A stretch of 64,000 nt of DNA from Linanthus parryae. Lineage: Eukaryota; Streptophyta; Magnoliopsida; Ericales; Polemoniaceae. Made by a program: the position numbers and the translations under genes. The stretch spans positions 116,107,057 through 116,171,056 of the forward strand of contig JALGPY010000001.1 of NCBI GenBank assembly GCA_023055425.1. The letters are read 5' to 3'. Positions 11,901 to 21,997 of this stretch are shown here, piece after piece (the stretch's first letter is position 1; every line of letters begins with the position of its first letter). Below the pieces are notes generated by a model. It worked only from the letters and a program-made list of their open reading frames with translations, was not told the origin of the DNA and did no database searches.

Positions 11901-12600
11901 AGAAAGCATCATATGCAGGTTCGAAATTCCCAACACCATCCTTTCGGATAATGGAACTCCTTTTGTTAATCGTCAGGTGGCTGCGAAGCTAGCAGAATAC
12001 AACATCAGGCAGATATGCTCCACCCCGTACTACCCGAAGGGGAATGGTCAAGCAGAAGCAACCAACAAGACGCTATTGAGAATTTTGAGCAAGATGGTCG
12101 CAGATGACCACAAGAAGTGGGCTGGTTCTTTGAGCATAGCCCTGTGGAATTACCGGACATCTCCAAGGACACCCACAGGGGTCTCACCATTCGTTCTATG
12201 CTATGGAGCTGAGGCTGTGGTACCTGCGGAAGTAAAGGTTAACTCTGCAAGACTGGCTTTCCACGCATTATACGATAATCAACGCGACCATGACTTAGTC
12301 CTGCTAGAAGAAAAGCGGGAGCAAGCTAAAAGGACCAACAAACGATACCAAGAAAGGATTGCTCGTGCGTACAATAAAACGGTCCAACGTCGAGATTTCA
12401 TAGTTGGAGATTTGGTTTTACGCGCATCTGACCATTGCATTCGAGAGGCGGCTCATCCAAAATTCGTAGCCAATTGGGAAGGACCCTTTGAAGTCACAGA
12501 AGTCTTTGACAGTGGCTACTGCAGCATACGGAGGTTACACGGAACAACCTCAACCCCAAGCTCAGTCAACATGCGCTGGATTAAGAAGTATTATCCTTGA
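8943..12600 (+). pseudogene. pol: Tat-type pol (RT, RNase H, second RNase H, integrase), right copy
   Basis: Same domain order as the left copy: RT with YVDD (about 9757-9768), Ty3 RNase H, second RNase H (HFDGSS at about 10635, GDSKLIVKQ at about 10825), then integrase. A TAG after KC (11385-11387) stops the frame where the left copy has GAG. At about 11685 roughly 76 bases are missing compared with the left copy, removing the Cys pair of the integrase zinc finger. The integrase core and C-terminal part are open from 11701 to 12600, with Asp in ALDFIG and SDNGTPF and Glu in GQAEATNK. No chromodomain motif is visible before the stop. Confidence 0.92.
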
Positions 12601-12669
12601 CTTCTCTCATCATATGCGTTATATTACAACGTTGCCTTATGCTCTGTATAGCTATGATTCGCACATCTT

Positions 12670-12748
12670 CTCTCCCATATGAGAGAATTGTAATCTCATC
12701 TCTCCCATATGAGAGTTCTATAATAAAAGACTTCTCCCAAATGAGAAG
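12670..12748. repeat. Three short palindromic words after integrase
   Basis: TCTCCCATATGAGAG occurs at 12671 and 12701, and a related word (CTTCTCCCAAATGAGAAG) at 12731. Each has self-complementary arms (TCTC/GAGA), so each could form a small hairpin in RNA or DNA. They lie just downstream of the pol stop. Confidence 0.7.
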
Positions 12749-12805
12749 AACTTTATACTTCTAGCTGTTTTTATCGCTTCATTTAGTTCATTATTACTGT
12801 TAACG

Positions 12806-13318
12806 AAAGCCTATCTGTCACGATAGCAGCCTATGCAAACGCGATCTTAACTGATCTCTTAAGCCTATCCGCAACGATAGCAGCCTATGCGAACACGATC
12901 TTAATTGATCTTCTAAGCCTATCTGCCACGATAGAAGCTCATGCGAAACGATCTTAATTGATCTTCTAAGCCTATCTGCCACGATAGCAGCTCATGCGAA
13001 AACGATCTTAATTGATCTTCTAAGCCTATATGCCACAATAGCAGCTCATGCGAAAACGATCTTAATTGATCTTCTAAGCCTATCTGCCACGATAGCAGCT
13101 CATGCAAAAACGATCTTAATTGATCTTCTAAGCCTATCTGCCACGATAGCAGCCCATGCGAAAATGATCTTAATTGATCTTCTAAGCCTATCTGCCACGA
13201 TAGCAGCTCATGTGAAAACGATCTTAATTGATCTTCTAAGCCTATCTGCCACGATAGCAGCCTATGCGAAAGCGATCTTAATTGATCTTCTAAGCCTATC
13301 TGCTATGATCTTCTAAGC
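12806..13318 (+). repeat. Tandem array of a ~54-bp unit in the Tat 3' region
   Basis: Nine full copies and one partial copy begin near 12806, 12861, 12915, 12968, 13021, 13075, 13129, 13183, 13237 and 13291, each opening with AGCCTATCTG. The unit holds CTATC..GATAG arms and the near-palindrome GATCTTAATTGATC. Central copies differ by only a few bases, while the first two copies are more divergent. Hypervariable tandem arrays downstream of pol are a recognised trait of Tat-group elements and a source of satellite DNA. Confidence 0.9.
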
Positions 13319-14659
13319 GACAAAGCAAAGTGTGTATATAGCACTACAGAAGGCGAAATCTGCCAACACGTATGCGAAATTGTAATTTGTTGTAACAAGA
13401 CAGCAAATCATACAAAATGATTTATCATTATGAGTCAAAAGGACTTACAATTTATCTGTTTAGATAACAGCTTACAAGCAAAAAAGCTCAAATCAAGCTA
13501 ACTACGCAGCCAACATGGCTTACAATGCATCTAAAAGGTAACTTACAAGCGAGAAGTTACACATCGGGGAAATCCTAACTAAAAACAATGGACCTAACGG
13601 TCCTAGCGCAAGCTATGCGATAGACAGATTTGCGACCAAAGATCCGTAGCAAGTAGGGTGTTCCTGCGAAAGGAACAGCCCGCAGCCCGCCATGTCTACA
13701 AGATTTATGCGACGCTACGTTCAAGATCCCAGCATTTGACAAGGCCCTTGTCTGATCAACACCCCAAGAGACGTGCCTGAGGAACCACCGGTTCCGGCGT
13801 ACAACAGGCAAGCAGCAGCTCCAAAGGACAGGGGCTCCTTGTCCACGGAGACGAGCACAACGGCTCGCCACCCTGAGCTCACGAATGTGGGGGCAAGAAA
13901 TTCTCCTCCGGGCATACTGGAGGAGAATCCCGCCGTTCATTACGAGTCGGTAGCAAGGTCAGTACGGCGCTGCACCTCGCCGGGAGGCGGCCGGAAACAT
14001 GACCTCCAAGCATAATAGACGAAGAAAATTCTTCGAACAAACATGAGGTATTATCTGCATCTTCTTTATGATAGTTATGAAGATCAATAAGCCTTACGAA
14101 GCAGATCTTGGAAACTATTTCTATAGAACAAAGCACAAAATCAGGTTTCACAACTTGAAGCTGCCATGAATCAACGAAGAACAAGCGTTGAAGCCAGCAG
14201 TCGTAAGGACTCATGGCAAACCACATTCTGGGATAAAGAACCCAAATAGCAAAAGGTAGGGTTTATATAGACCTTATGGAGACTCTTCAGTTGCCAAGAT
14301 GAGTCAGCAGAATTTCAAAAGAGGGTAAGGATCAATCACTTACGCCTTGAAAAGAGGTAACAATCAATTACCCTACTAAAGGCTACGACGATTCGGTTGC
14401 GTATCCTAATTAATGACCGATGGTCATGATTCGGGTGGACTTCCCGAGGAAAGTGTGCTTATCTAATGAGCAATTAGCGCGAAAATCAAGGCAGAATATC
14501 AATTGCTGACGTCATAATTTGATATGCACAGAGATATTCTAGCAAATCCCGAAAAGGGCAAAACGGGCATTTCAATTCTTCTTTTTTAAAAAAAAAGGGG
14601 GAGAAACCCTAGCAACATTACAATAATGTTTCAGCTACTTATCTGCTACTTTTCAAAAA
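13319..14659. other. Non-coding spacer of the Tat element
   Basis: No convincing coding sequence on either strand. The minus strand has an ORF of about 120 codons (13575-13940) with no family resemblance. An A/G tract lies near the right end (14588-14605). The segment would be the 3' flank of the antisense gene. Confidence 0.6.
14588..14605 (+). other. PPT-like tract (A9 G5 AG AAA)
   Basis: A run of nine A followed by GGGGGAGAAA, resembling a retroelement polypurine tract, sits just past the 3' end of the antisense gene. It is not adjacent to an LTR, so it is at most an extra internal PPT. Confidence 0.45.
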
Positions 14660-17015
14660 TCAAAATAAATCCTTGATCAAGGAGTCATGGGGAGTAAACT
14701 GACGGCTCAAATTTTCCACTTGCTCCACTTCTTGCTTCAATTGCTCGCATTTGGCATTCATCTCATGAAAGAGCTTCATAGCCTCTTCAACCTTTTGCCT
14801 TTGCTGCTCTACCTTCTGCCTCTCAGCTGCGAGGTTTTGGTGGCCGCGTTTCAAAGTCACGGCCGCGCGAATCAGGGTAACTCTTTTGATAAGAAACTTG
14901 AAGCCCAGCTTGCCTTGAACTTTGGCGAGAAGATTTTGGCACATGCCAAAAAGCAATTCCGCACTCTGAGGAGAAATGGTCGCAGGTGTGGCCGCGGAAA
15001 GCTGCTCCAAAATCCAGATGGCCTCAGTAAGAAATATCCTCCTGTCGAAGGGCCCTATCTCCAGAGATCTCGCAAATGATTGGGGGTAGGTGAGGCGCAT
15101 CCGAACTAGCCAGTCCACGTCAGCTTGCCTCAAACCTAAAGCAATGTCAAATCCAAGTTAAGACTATCAAACTCGCAAATGAAGAATGCAAGATGCGAAC
15201 AGCAAATCACGACATACCAGTTCCTTCAAGGATCTCGCGCAGAGAAGGAATGCGCATTGCTGGGGTAGTTGAAGACTGTCCTCGCTCCATTGCCCTTCTA
15301 TCAGCTGCGAGCTCTAACTCCTCATAGTTGGGGGGAAGAGTATAAGCCGCACCAGGTGTGATTGCAGCCCCGACTTGCGAACCCCAAAAGTTCCACGCAG
15401 GAAGAGGTGCTGCCGACTCAGTCATTGCCGGAGGCATGGTGGTAGCAGGAGTTGCAGCTTGATGAAGGATACCTTCAGGTGCGATAGCACCATCATTTGT
15501 TCCTATTTCCTCAGCACCAGCATGGGCATCTTCCTCCATTAACACAGTGTCAGCCTCGGCATCATCAGAAAGTTCGATGACGTCCTCAAGGGGCTCTCCT
15601 GCATATTCAGCAGCTGCGACGGGCTTCTCGGTATGAGAACTCGGCACCGGGACATAGGATGCAGAAGGCTGACTCCTTTTCTCCAACACGGTTTCATCAG
15701 CATCGTCTGCGATACAAAACACGATGTTATGAGGTAACTTGTGTCGTATATTATTTTACTATCTTTGATGAGCTAAGAGCAAGCAACTCCACGCGAAGGT
15801 GGGATGCAGCATCCTCGTCATGCGCTAAGGACGAGGAACCTTGACCTATTAATGTGTCTTCATTAAGCATGTCTTTAAGGTGAGCGTGACCTGGGGCGCG
15901 AAGAAACCAGTCATAATTATGTTTGAGTTGCTAAGCCTAGTTCACGCATATTATCCAAATGATTACCTGAGGGTTCACCGCACTTGCCTACTAGCCAACG
16001 GCGAATGTCAGCTTTTGACACACCATGCTTTAATGCACCAACAATAACATCTCGATAAGTTACTGCGAGATTAAAAATCTCACCTTCATTGCCGCCTGCG
16101 ATTTCTTCAAAATCTGCTTGGGCTTGCTCTAAGGCTGCCGCATCTTCTTCTGGAGCCACATCCTCCTCTTCCGCTCGAGGAGCCACCTCTTCGGGAAGCA
16201 CATCTTCCTCATCGGTTGGACGCACTAGGTCGTCGACATGTTGTTCTTCTAGGCTCCTCTGCTTCACACGCTCGAGCTCCTCCTCTTCTCGCTTTCTTCT
16301 CCTTTCAGCAGCTTTCGCAGCTGTCCTCCTGGACTCGGCGAGAATGTCCTCGCTTATGGTTTCATCAGTAACATCAGAATGAGCACCCCTCTTCTGCCTC
16401 TTGGCCAAAAGGCTACTGATGGTCTCATCATCATCATCTGCGAAGAAACTATCTGTTCAAACCAGATTGCAAAAAGAGTCAAGATAATGAGAAGAGAAGT
16501 ACGATTGAGATACCTCCTGATTCTTCCTCATGTATCACATCTTCCCCTCTGACCCTGACATTTTCAATTCTTTCCTCTTCTTCATCTCCTTCTCTTGGCT
16601 CCCGCCTCTCCTCTTCTTCCCCCTGGTCGAAGGAAACGAAGGTCTCCACTGCGAGCTCCTTCCGCGCTTTACCAGTCATGCGACCTTTACCTTTATCCCT
16701 GACAGAAAGGGACCTCGCAGGAGGGGAAGTTGGAGCGCTTCTAGGGGAAGAAATTGTAATTCCTTTTTGCCTGGGCCTCTTCGCTCTTGGCGCAGCAGCC
16801 ACTGGAGGAGACGGATCATCCCTAGGGGGAGACAAGGCCGGAGTGTTGTCTATTAGCGAATCAGCAAAAGCATTCATAACCACGCGAATCCTGGTATGGG
16901 CCTCGGGATCCATTCTCGATGCCAGGCGAAACGGCTGTCCTTGCCTTCTTGTAGTAACAATGGTGGTAACCAGCGATTTGGAACGCTCACCAGATGCAAA
17001 CCTCCGCACATGGCA
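14660..17015 (-). CDS. Exons 2-5 of the antisense gene: disordered, acidic and coiled-coil C-terminus
   Basis: Exon 2 encodes a Pro/Ser-rich basic stretch ending in a run of Glu/Arg. Exon 3 begins with an Asp-rich patch (FFADDDDET) and a long charged helix, then a short domain ending in GEPSG. Exon 4 is acidic and Ala/Pro rich with NYEELELAADRR near its end. Exon 5 finishes with about 50 residues of Gln/Glu/Lys heptad-like sequence, likely coiled coil. Introns 2-4 all fall after the first base of a codon (phase 1), while intron 1 falls between codons. Introns are only 60-260 bases. No catalytic motif is recognisable; a protein-binding role is the most I would infer. Confidence 0.72.
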
Positions 17016-17093
17016 CTACAGCAAGAAGCGTAGTATGAAGTTTTCAATATATTGAAGTAAAGAAACTTAGCGCATGCAAGAGTAGTTTCTTAC

Positions 17094-18842
17094 CTTGGCA
17101 AAAGTTTCGCTATATCTGATGACATGCGAGTCGCCTTTTCTAACCGCAGCGATCTTTTCATCTAGAATGATGGAGGGACACAGATGGTTCTCGCGATCTA
17201 GCAATGAATAGCAACCATATTCAGACTCGTCCAGGCTACAATTGGGACGAAAAGGAAAAGAATTCCTTTTGATCACAGGAGCTCTGCTTGGCTGGGGGAC
17301 CGACTGCGTCTCAAACCTTGTCTGCTGGGCGTTCCAGTATGCGAGCCAGTTTTTGGAACAGACGCCTTCACGGTTACCTGCAGGTTGCTCGAAGGGGAGA
17401 TTGCTCACCAAGACTATTTTACACTCCTTTGACAACAAACGCTTATAGCAGCCTCTGATGATGGACTGCGGCCAGATTGATGGTGCCACTGCATCGAAGC
17501 CGAATTGGGGAGAAACGCGAGTGGGATCAACATCCACGGTAATCCTCTCGTACCTCGGCGCGAGCTCACGAACATGCTCTGCGAGAGCAGGATGGGAACC
17601 TCGCAGGCACCAGCAAAAGAATTCGCGATAGCGCTCGTGGAAATGCTCTCCACCTTCGAAGAGGAGCTCTTCTGAGAAGACAACACCCATAGAAGGATAC
17701 AGTTTTGGAAACCATCACACGTTTTCAATACGCATGGCATAGGGCCTGGCTATGAACTCTTCCCGATTGTCGCATATAAGTCGCCAGACGCACTTGGGGT
17801 AGTTTGTTCCGAACCACCTCGCAGCTCTGCCGCTGTTACGTTCCTCCACCGCGCCTGGGGGACACCACTTGTTGGGCTTAGAAGCAACTGGGGCATAGGA
17901 AGGCCATCGCTCGAAGACCCACATTGTCAAGAAGGCAATGTTAATGTAAGTCAGTATGTCGAGGCGGCCACGCGATTCCTTCATTGCCACGACCAGCTGA
18001 TCCAGTCTGTAGTACAATGTGCCCAAGACCAAGGGTCCGAGTGCGACTTTCTGGCCGAGGGCCAATTTCACAGCAAGGGGCAGAACGTGATAGAAGACCC
18101 CATCGTGCGGGTGGCCGTCGATTAAGTATCTCGACAACCAGGCGCATAGGAAGGCGCATAGGGTCAAGTGATAACCCTTGCCATCCACATAGTTCTTAGC
18201 CTTCGGATTTTGACTCAGAAGTTTCTTGGTGATGCTGCTGTTCGCATAATCACGGAAAAAGTACTGCACCCACTTGTTCCAAGTGTTCTTCGCAGATGTG
18301 TCAACCAACTGCCAGTCAGGAAGGACTTCTGTAGTGGTCCACCGGGTGGACATTTTCTTTACCTCTGACAAGCACTCCTCCATCTGCGTGTACAAAGCAA
18401 TCTCCGCATCCGTTCTCAAGGGAATCAAAGGATCCACCTCACCCATGGGAGACAGATCATACAGCATGTGAACGTCCTCGAGCGTGGGGGCAGCCTCGAA
18501 CTCAGCAAAATGAAAAGTGTGAGTCGCAGGCGAGTAGCGTGAAAGAAGGTTTAGAAGCATGGACTGGTCCAGCTTCACGGCAGCACCCTTCATAGCACGA
18601 ACTGCGAAGTATACGCCAGCATCATTTAGAGTCATGGCGTGATGAGTCAATACATGGTCGATCCACTCATCCATGTAGTCCAATTTCTGAACAAAAGCTT
18701 GGGTGGAAATCGCAATATACGGGAAGTACCCATTTTCGACTCCCAATCGAACCACGTCTTCGGAGCCAATCAATTCGAGCAAGGCCGAGTTAACTGGAGG
18801 GGTTAATGTTTGCAATCCCTCACCAGGGACGGGGGTAGGCAT
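17094..18842 (-). pseudogene. Exon 1 of the antisense gene: plant mobile domain
   Basis: 583 codons from ATG 18842 to the donor GCCAAG|GTAAGA. Residues about 100-145 contain HTFHFAEFEAAPTLEDVHML, matching the family pattern of a phenylalanine-rich strand followed by PTLEDV and a hydrophobic helix. Bulky aromatic and Trp-rich segments follow, as in plant mobile domains; members of this family include host proteins and transposon-borne copies. Codon 376 is TGA in a GTG TGA TGG context and splits the exon into open stretches of 375 and 207 codons in the same frame. It could be a single nonsense mutation, which would make this copy non-functional. Confidence 0.8.
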
Positions 18843-19720
18843 TTTCTTTGCCTTAACCCTAGCATGGTAGAAGTCTTTGCCACCCAGATAGGGGGCTTTT
18901 CGCCATAGAGCTTGCGGAAGATCAGGTATTTATTCGTCCTCCTTAGTGGGTCAAGTTCCTTTTGTCTTTGCCATTCCTGCGGAAAAGAAAGAAAAAAAGG
19001 GGGGAGAAATATGCACACTTCAGTCTGAATTTCGATATTCAAGATCTATGGGAAGAAAGATGAACGGTCTGGTACCAATTTCAGAAATTAGAGATTGGAA
19101 TCGTTTTCATTATCAGGGATTTAAAAAACCCTACATTAAAGGTCCTTATCATTGGGGGATTAAATCGAAATTGGATTCAAAGATTGCAAGCTTCTTCATA
19201 AGTATTCTGCAGATAATATGTCATGGGTTTGCAGATCCAACGCAGTTCAAATCATATACTAGCATACTAAATCAAAATTGAACAAGGCCAACCTTGTTTC
19301 TGTAAAGCTTGCTTGGATGCAGACAATTGAAGAAGACAATTTGCAATTTTGAACTGGTGATTGATTATCTGAATCTGCTCTTGAAGACTTCCGGGTATCA
19401 TTCAATTTAAGAGAAAGAAGTGATGCTTTGCAACAATGGATAGTACAAAGTATTTATCCGAAAACAAGGAAGGGTTGCGTCCTTTCAGTCATCGAATCGC
19501 AACCGTCACCGTCGAATTGCGCAATCACAGGACAAGCTGACGTCACCCCTAAAACCCTAAAGGCCAGACAGCACGACTCTAGGGGTTTTAGGTCATAATG
19601 ACACGCACGGGGGCTGAACTTACTCATATTTGAATTGGTGCGTGGCGGCGACGCGTACGTTCGTTTCTGCGCATGGAAGTCTATCCAGCTATGAGTCTTC
19701 ACGCGCAGAAAGGGGGCTAA
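18843..19720. other. Spacer between antisense gene and Tat 3' LTR
   Basis: No supported coding sequence. On the minus strand CTTTCTTTTCCGCAG (around 18979-18993), preceded by a long C/T tract, is a good splice acceptor, so a 5' untranslated exon of the antisense gene may start at 18978. Read on the plus strand the same tract (18981-19009) looks like a polypurine tract. The true 3' PPT lies at the right end. Confidence 0.5.
19706..19720 (+). promoter_or_regulatory. Polypurine tract of the right Tat copy
   Basis: AGAAAGGGGGC followed by TAA lies immediately before the LTR start TGTAGATAG. Position and composition fit the plus-strand primer site. Confidence 0.75.
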
Positions 19721-20348
19721 TGTAGATAGTGCTTTCTGAGCTGACAGATCTTGGCCACGTGGCAACCATCCAGCACACCATATTGTGCTCCACACACACT
19801 GGATCACCAGCCGCGCTAATCCATGTGGGGGCTGCGAGACAGGGCCCTCGCATACCACTGCACGGGACTTGTAGGGACTTAGTGGTTTGGAGGCTAGAGT
19901 AAGTCCTGTCGCGTGCGAGCCAAGCCCGTACACGACCTTTAGTAAATGCTTTTGAGAGATTTATGGCACGAGCTCCATAAACACTGTCAATCCGGTCAAA
20001 CCCGGTCAACCCCATAACGGTTCCGGTATTCGCGCATAACGTGCTGTAACGGTCCCTATATACGCGGACGAACGTGCCGTTGTGGTTAAGCTAATTAAGC
20101 CGCCATTGATGAGCGCATTAACCACACCACAACGGTCACATTCTCCGCTATATATAGGACGTTAACCTTTCCATACAAAGAAGGACACACCAGCCATACG
20201 CGGAAGCTCTGTCAAACCCCTATCTCTCTCTCAGACATTACTACTGCCTTTCTCTCTCCCTACACACAACCCAACTATTCCTGTGCCATTTCCGATCCTC
20301 TACTTACGGTGTACACAGAGTTCTCCCTGCCGGAATCTCTTGTGCACA
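19721..20348 (+). repeat. 3' LTR of the right Tat copy (628 bp)
   Basis: Begins TGTAGATAG and ends TGTGCACA. The last ~110 bases match the 5' LTR remnants at 6169-6280 and, inverted, 6032-6101. A TATA-box-like CTATATATAGG lies at 20148-20158, and CTATATACG at about 20057. GTGCCGTTGTGGTTAA (20074-20089) is answered by an inverted near-copy at 20118-20139, just upstream of the TATA box. Confidence 0.85.
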
Positions 20349-21187
20349 ATAGGTTATTAATGTTATTTGCTCGAATATGGCTATTCCCAGGATCGAGAAA
20401 ATATGGATTGGATATACGAGTGTGACTTGTATGCATCGTGTTCAATCCGGATATAGAGACAAAGGGATGAGACATATACTTGTACAAGGTTTGTCGGATG
20501 ACTATTCTATTAATTGGCTAGAATGGATGTTTTGCTCGAAACCGCTCCATATTAGCAAATTATTGCTACCAACTAGATAGAACCTATGGGGTCACACGCT
20601 ATATAGAGTTGAACTAGATTTGGTAATTAATTAATATGATTAATTAATTAGAAGGATCACTTTGCAACACCTTGCAAACTTAGTAGGACTAATTTGCAAG
20701 GAAGGGACTAAATTGAATTCTAGTAGGACTAGAATAAGTCCTTTAGGTAGTTGACAAGGATTTGTTGGACTATATAAAGGATGCTCCTTCCTTCCTTCCC
20801 ACACTTATGAGCCTTTTGATCATAACTTGAGTGGGAGAGAGAGAAAGCAAGCAAGAGGCCGAACCCGACCCTTTGCTGCCGCCCCTACCCCGTCGGCCAA
20901 CAAAGGAGGCCGCCCCTCCTTGTTGCCTAGTGTTGCGTGATTTCTTCTTCATCTTCCTCCATTCCTAGCTAGCACAAAGGAGAAGGGAGATCTAGATCTC
21001 AACTCTAGGTGTGGATTAACTATAGAGACGTGACATAATTAACGTTACAAGTCATCACAGGAGAAACCCTAAGGTGTGTAACTTGATATCTTCCCTTACC
21101 ATCGTTATGTCTCTTGTCCTGTGATCCTTGGAGGGTATTGAATGGATAAATTATATTTTTTCCGTTGCGTATCCATGATCAAAACCA
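20349..21187 (+). repeat. Unclassified LTR fragment, copia-like
   Basis: Aligns by eye with the LTR at 62810-63761 over several blocks: TTAATATGATTAATTAA, CTTAGTAGGACTAATTTGCAA, the GATCCTTGGAGGGT segment and the T-rich end. A TATATAAAGG at about 20771 is a plausible TATA box. Its start abuts the Tat LTR, so the 5' portion is missing. About 60 bases (20383-20440) also match 38810-38865, suggesting that the missing part resembles the fragment at 38331. Confidence 0.65.
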
Positions 21188-21217
21188 TGCAGCAGGGATA
21201 TTGGGTAGAAAGAATTC

Positions 21218-21997
21218 TTATTCGGCAAACTTCAAAACTTCACTTTTGGGAGGATGGTTCTGTGTGTCATACCTCTTAGGACAGCCTATGATAGATGCAA
21301 ACTCAGTATTATCTAGTTCCATAGTAACACCAACAACTCTAGTCTTGATTACTAAGTGTGCAGAGTTCTTAATTTGCTTCATGTTGAGATAGAAGAATCT
21401 GGTAAGTCTTGGGTAGGCTAGCTCAGGAGTGTTTAGAATGAACCACATAGAGCTTTTCTTTAACATTTTAATGCAATTCAGATTCATTCCAAGCAACATA
21501 GGCATACTGATCAAGCTACAAAAAGCAATATGCCTAGAGGCAAAACCATCCAACCACTGACCTTTGGAAGTATTTGAGATGAACCAAGATTCATCAGGAG
21601 CAGAGGTCTTTGAGTAGATCTGCAAGGCTCTCTCCACATTGTATTTTGGTTCTTCCTCTGTCACCTTTTCTTTTCCCTTTTCAGCTTGAGAGGCCTTCTT
21701 ATTTTTCTTCAACTTCTTGGGGCTTGAGATCTGTGTTTCTGGTTGCTTTTCTGCAGCAGCCTTCTCTTTCTTCTTCTTCTTCTTCTTCTCCTTCTTATCT
21801 GAAGATGGTTTCACATCCTTCTTAGTTTTCTTCTTTGGTGGAGGAAGTTCTTCAACAACTTCTGCACTGGGAGTCCTAGGACTTGAATCCCCACTGATTG
21901 TTTGAACTTCATCCTCAACTGTCTTTCTCTTCATCTATGTGCTAGTCTTTGAGCCACTGGCCATCTTGATTCTGTTAGAGGCTCTTCTAGTGTTCAT
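21218..21997 (-). pseudogene. Env-like ORF of element A, truncated
   Basis: Starts at ATG 21997 (MNTRRASNRIK), has a TAG at 21935-21937, and continues in frame through a Lys/Glu/Ser-rich stretch (runs of K) to a globular part containing GFASRHIAFCSL and LTRFFYLNM. The corresponding ORF of element C has related segments at the same places (GYASSKVAFYIM, LTMLFYLNL). It ends about 150 residues earlier than C's ORF because the element is cut off. In Sireviruses the ORF after pol is called envelope-like; I see no signal peptide or obvious membrane segment here. Confidence 0.72.

Larger units (their letters stand above)
14660..18842 (-). pseudogene. Five-exon plant-mobile-domain-like gene, antisense inside the Tat element
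   Basis: Exons 18842-17094, 17015-16514, 16452-15967, 15706-15218 and 15135-14660 join through GT-AG introns (donors GTAAGA, GTATCT, GTAATC, GTATGT; acceptors GTAG, ACAG, GCAG, TTAG) and stay in frame throughout: 3702 bases, about 1233 codons. The N-terminal half resembles the plant mobile domain (aminotransferase-like) family. The middle is Ser/Pro/Arg rich, then strongly acidic, and the end is a coiled coil. The only lesion is a TGA at 17715-17717 in exon 1. The gene points away from the 3' LTR, so antisense transcription from that LTR could drive it. Exon joining is my inference from splice signals and frame; no transcript was available. Confidence 0.82.
6169..20348 (+). mobile_element. 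Ty3/gypsy Tat-type retrotransposon, right copy with antisense cargo gene
   Basis: Order: truncated 5' LTR, gag, protease, RT, two RNase H domains, integrase, short palindromes, a 54-bp tandem array, spacer, a five-exon gene on the minus strand, a PPT (GAAAGGGGG) and a complete 3' LTR beginning TGTAGATAG and ending TGTGCACA. Tat-group elements are known for long 3' regions that can hold tandem repeats and antisense ORFs, which matches this layout. No target duplication can be checked because the 5' end is broken. Element length from the remnant to the 3' LTR end is about 14.2 kb. Confidence 0.93.

Noticed and set aside
1..12250. Inverted repeat as a simple missed-adapter sequencing artefact
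   Set aside because: The arms differ by many substitutions, separate frameshifts and a ~76-base deletion, which a read-through artefact would not produce. An assembly join error is still possible.
12806..13318. Regular ~54-bp repeats resembling a CRISPR array
   Set aside because: Units are directly adjacent and similar over their whole length, with no unique spacers; the context is a plant retrotransposon.
13575..13940. 121-codon minus-strand ORF in the Tat spacer
   Set aside because: No recognisable domain, no splice signals tying it to the antisense gene, and composition unlike the neighbouring exons.
18946..19281. Plus-strand 111-codon ORF
   Set aside because: Overlaps the retroelement 3' spacer, has no family resemblance, and the minus strand carries a better signal (splice acceptor).
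21610..21905. Plus-strand ORFs rich in Phe/Ser opposite the env-like ORF
   Set aside because: They are the mirror of Lys/Glu-rich codons (AAG/GAA) of the real minus-strand ORF.
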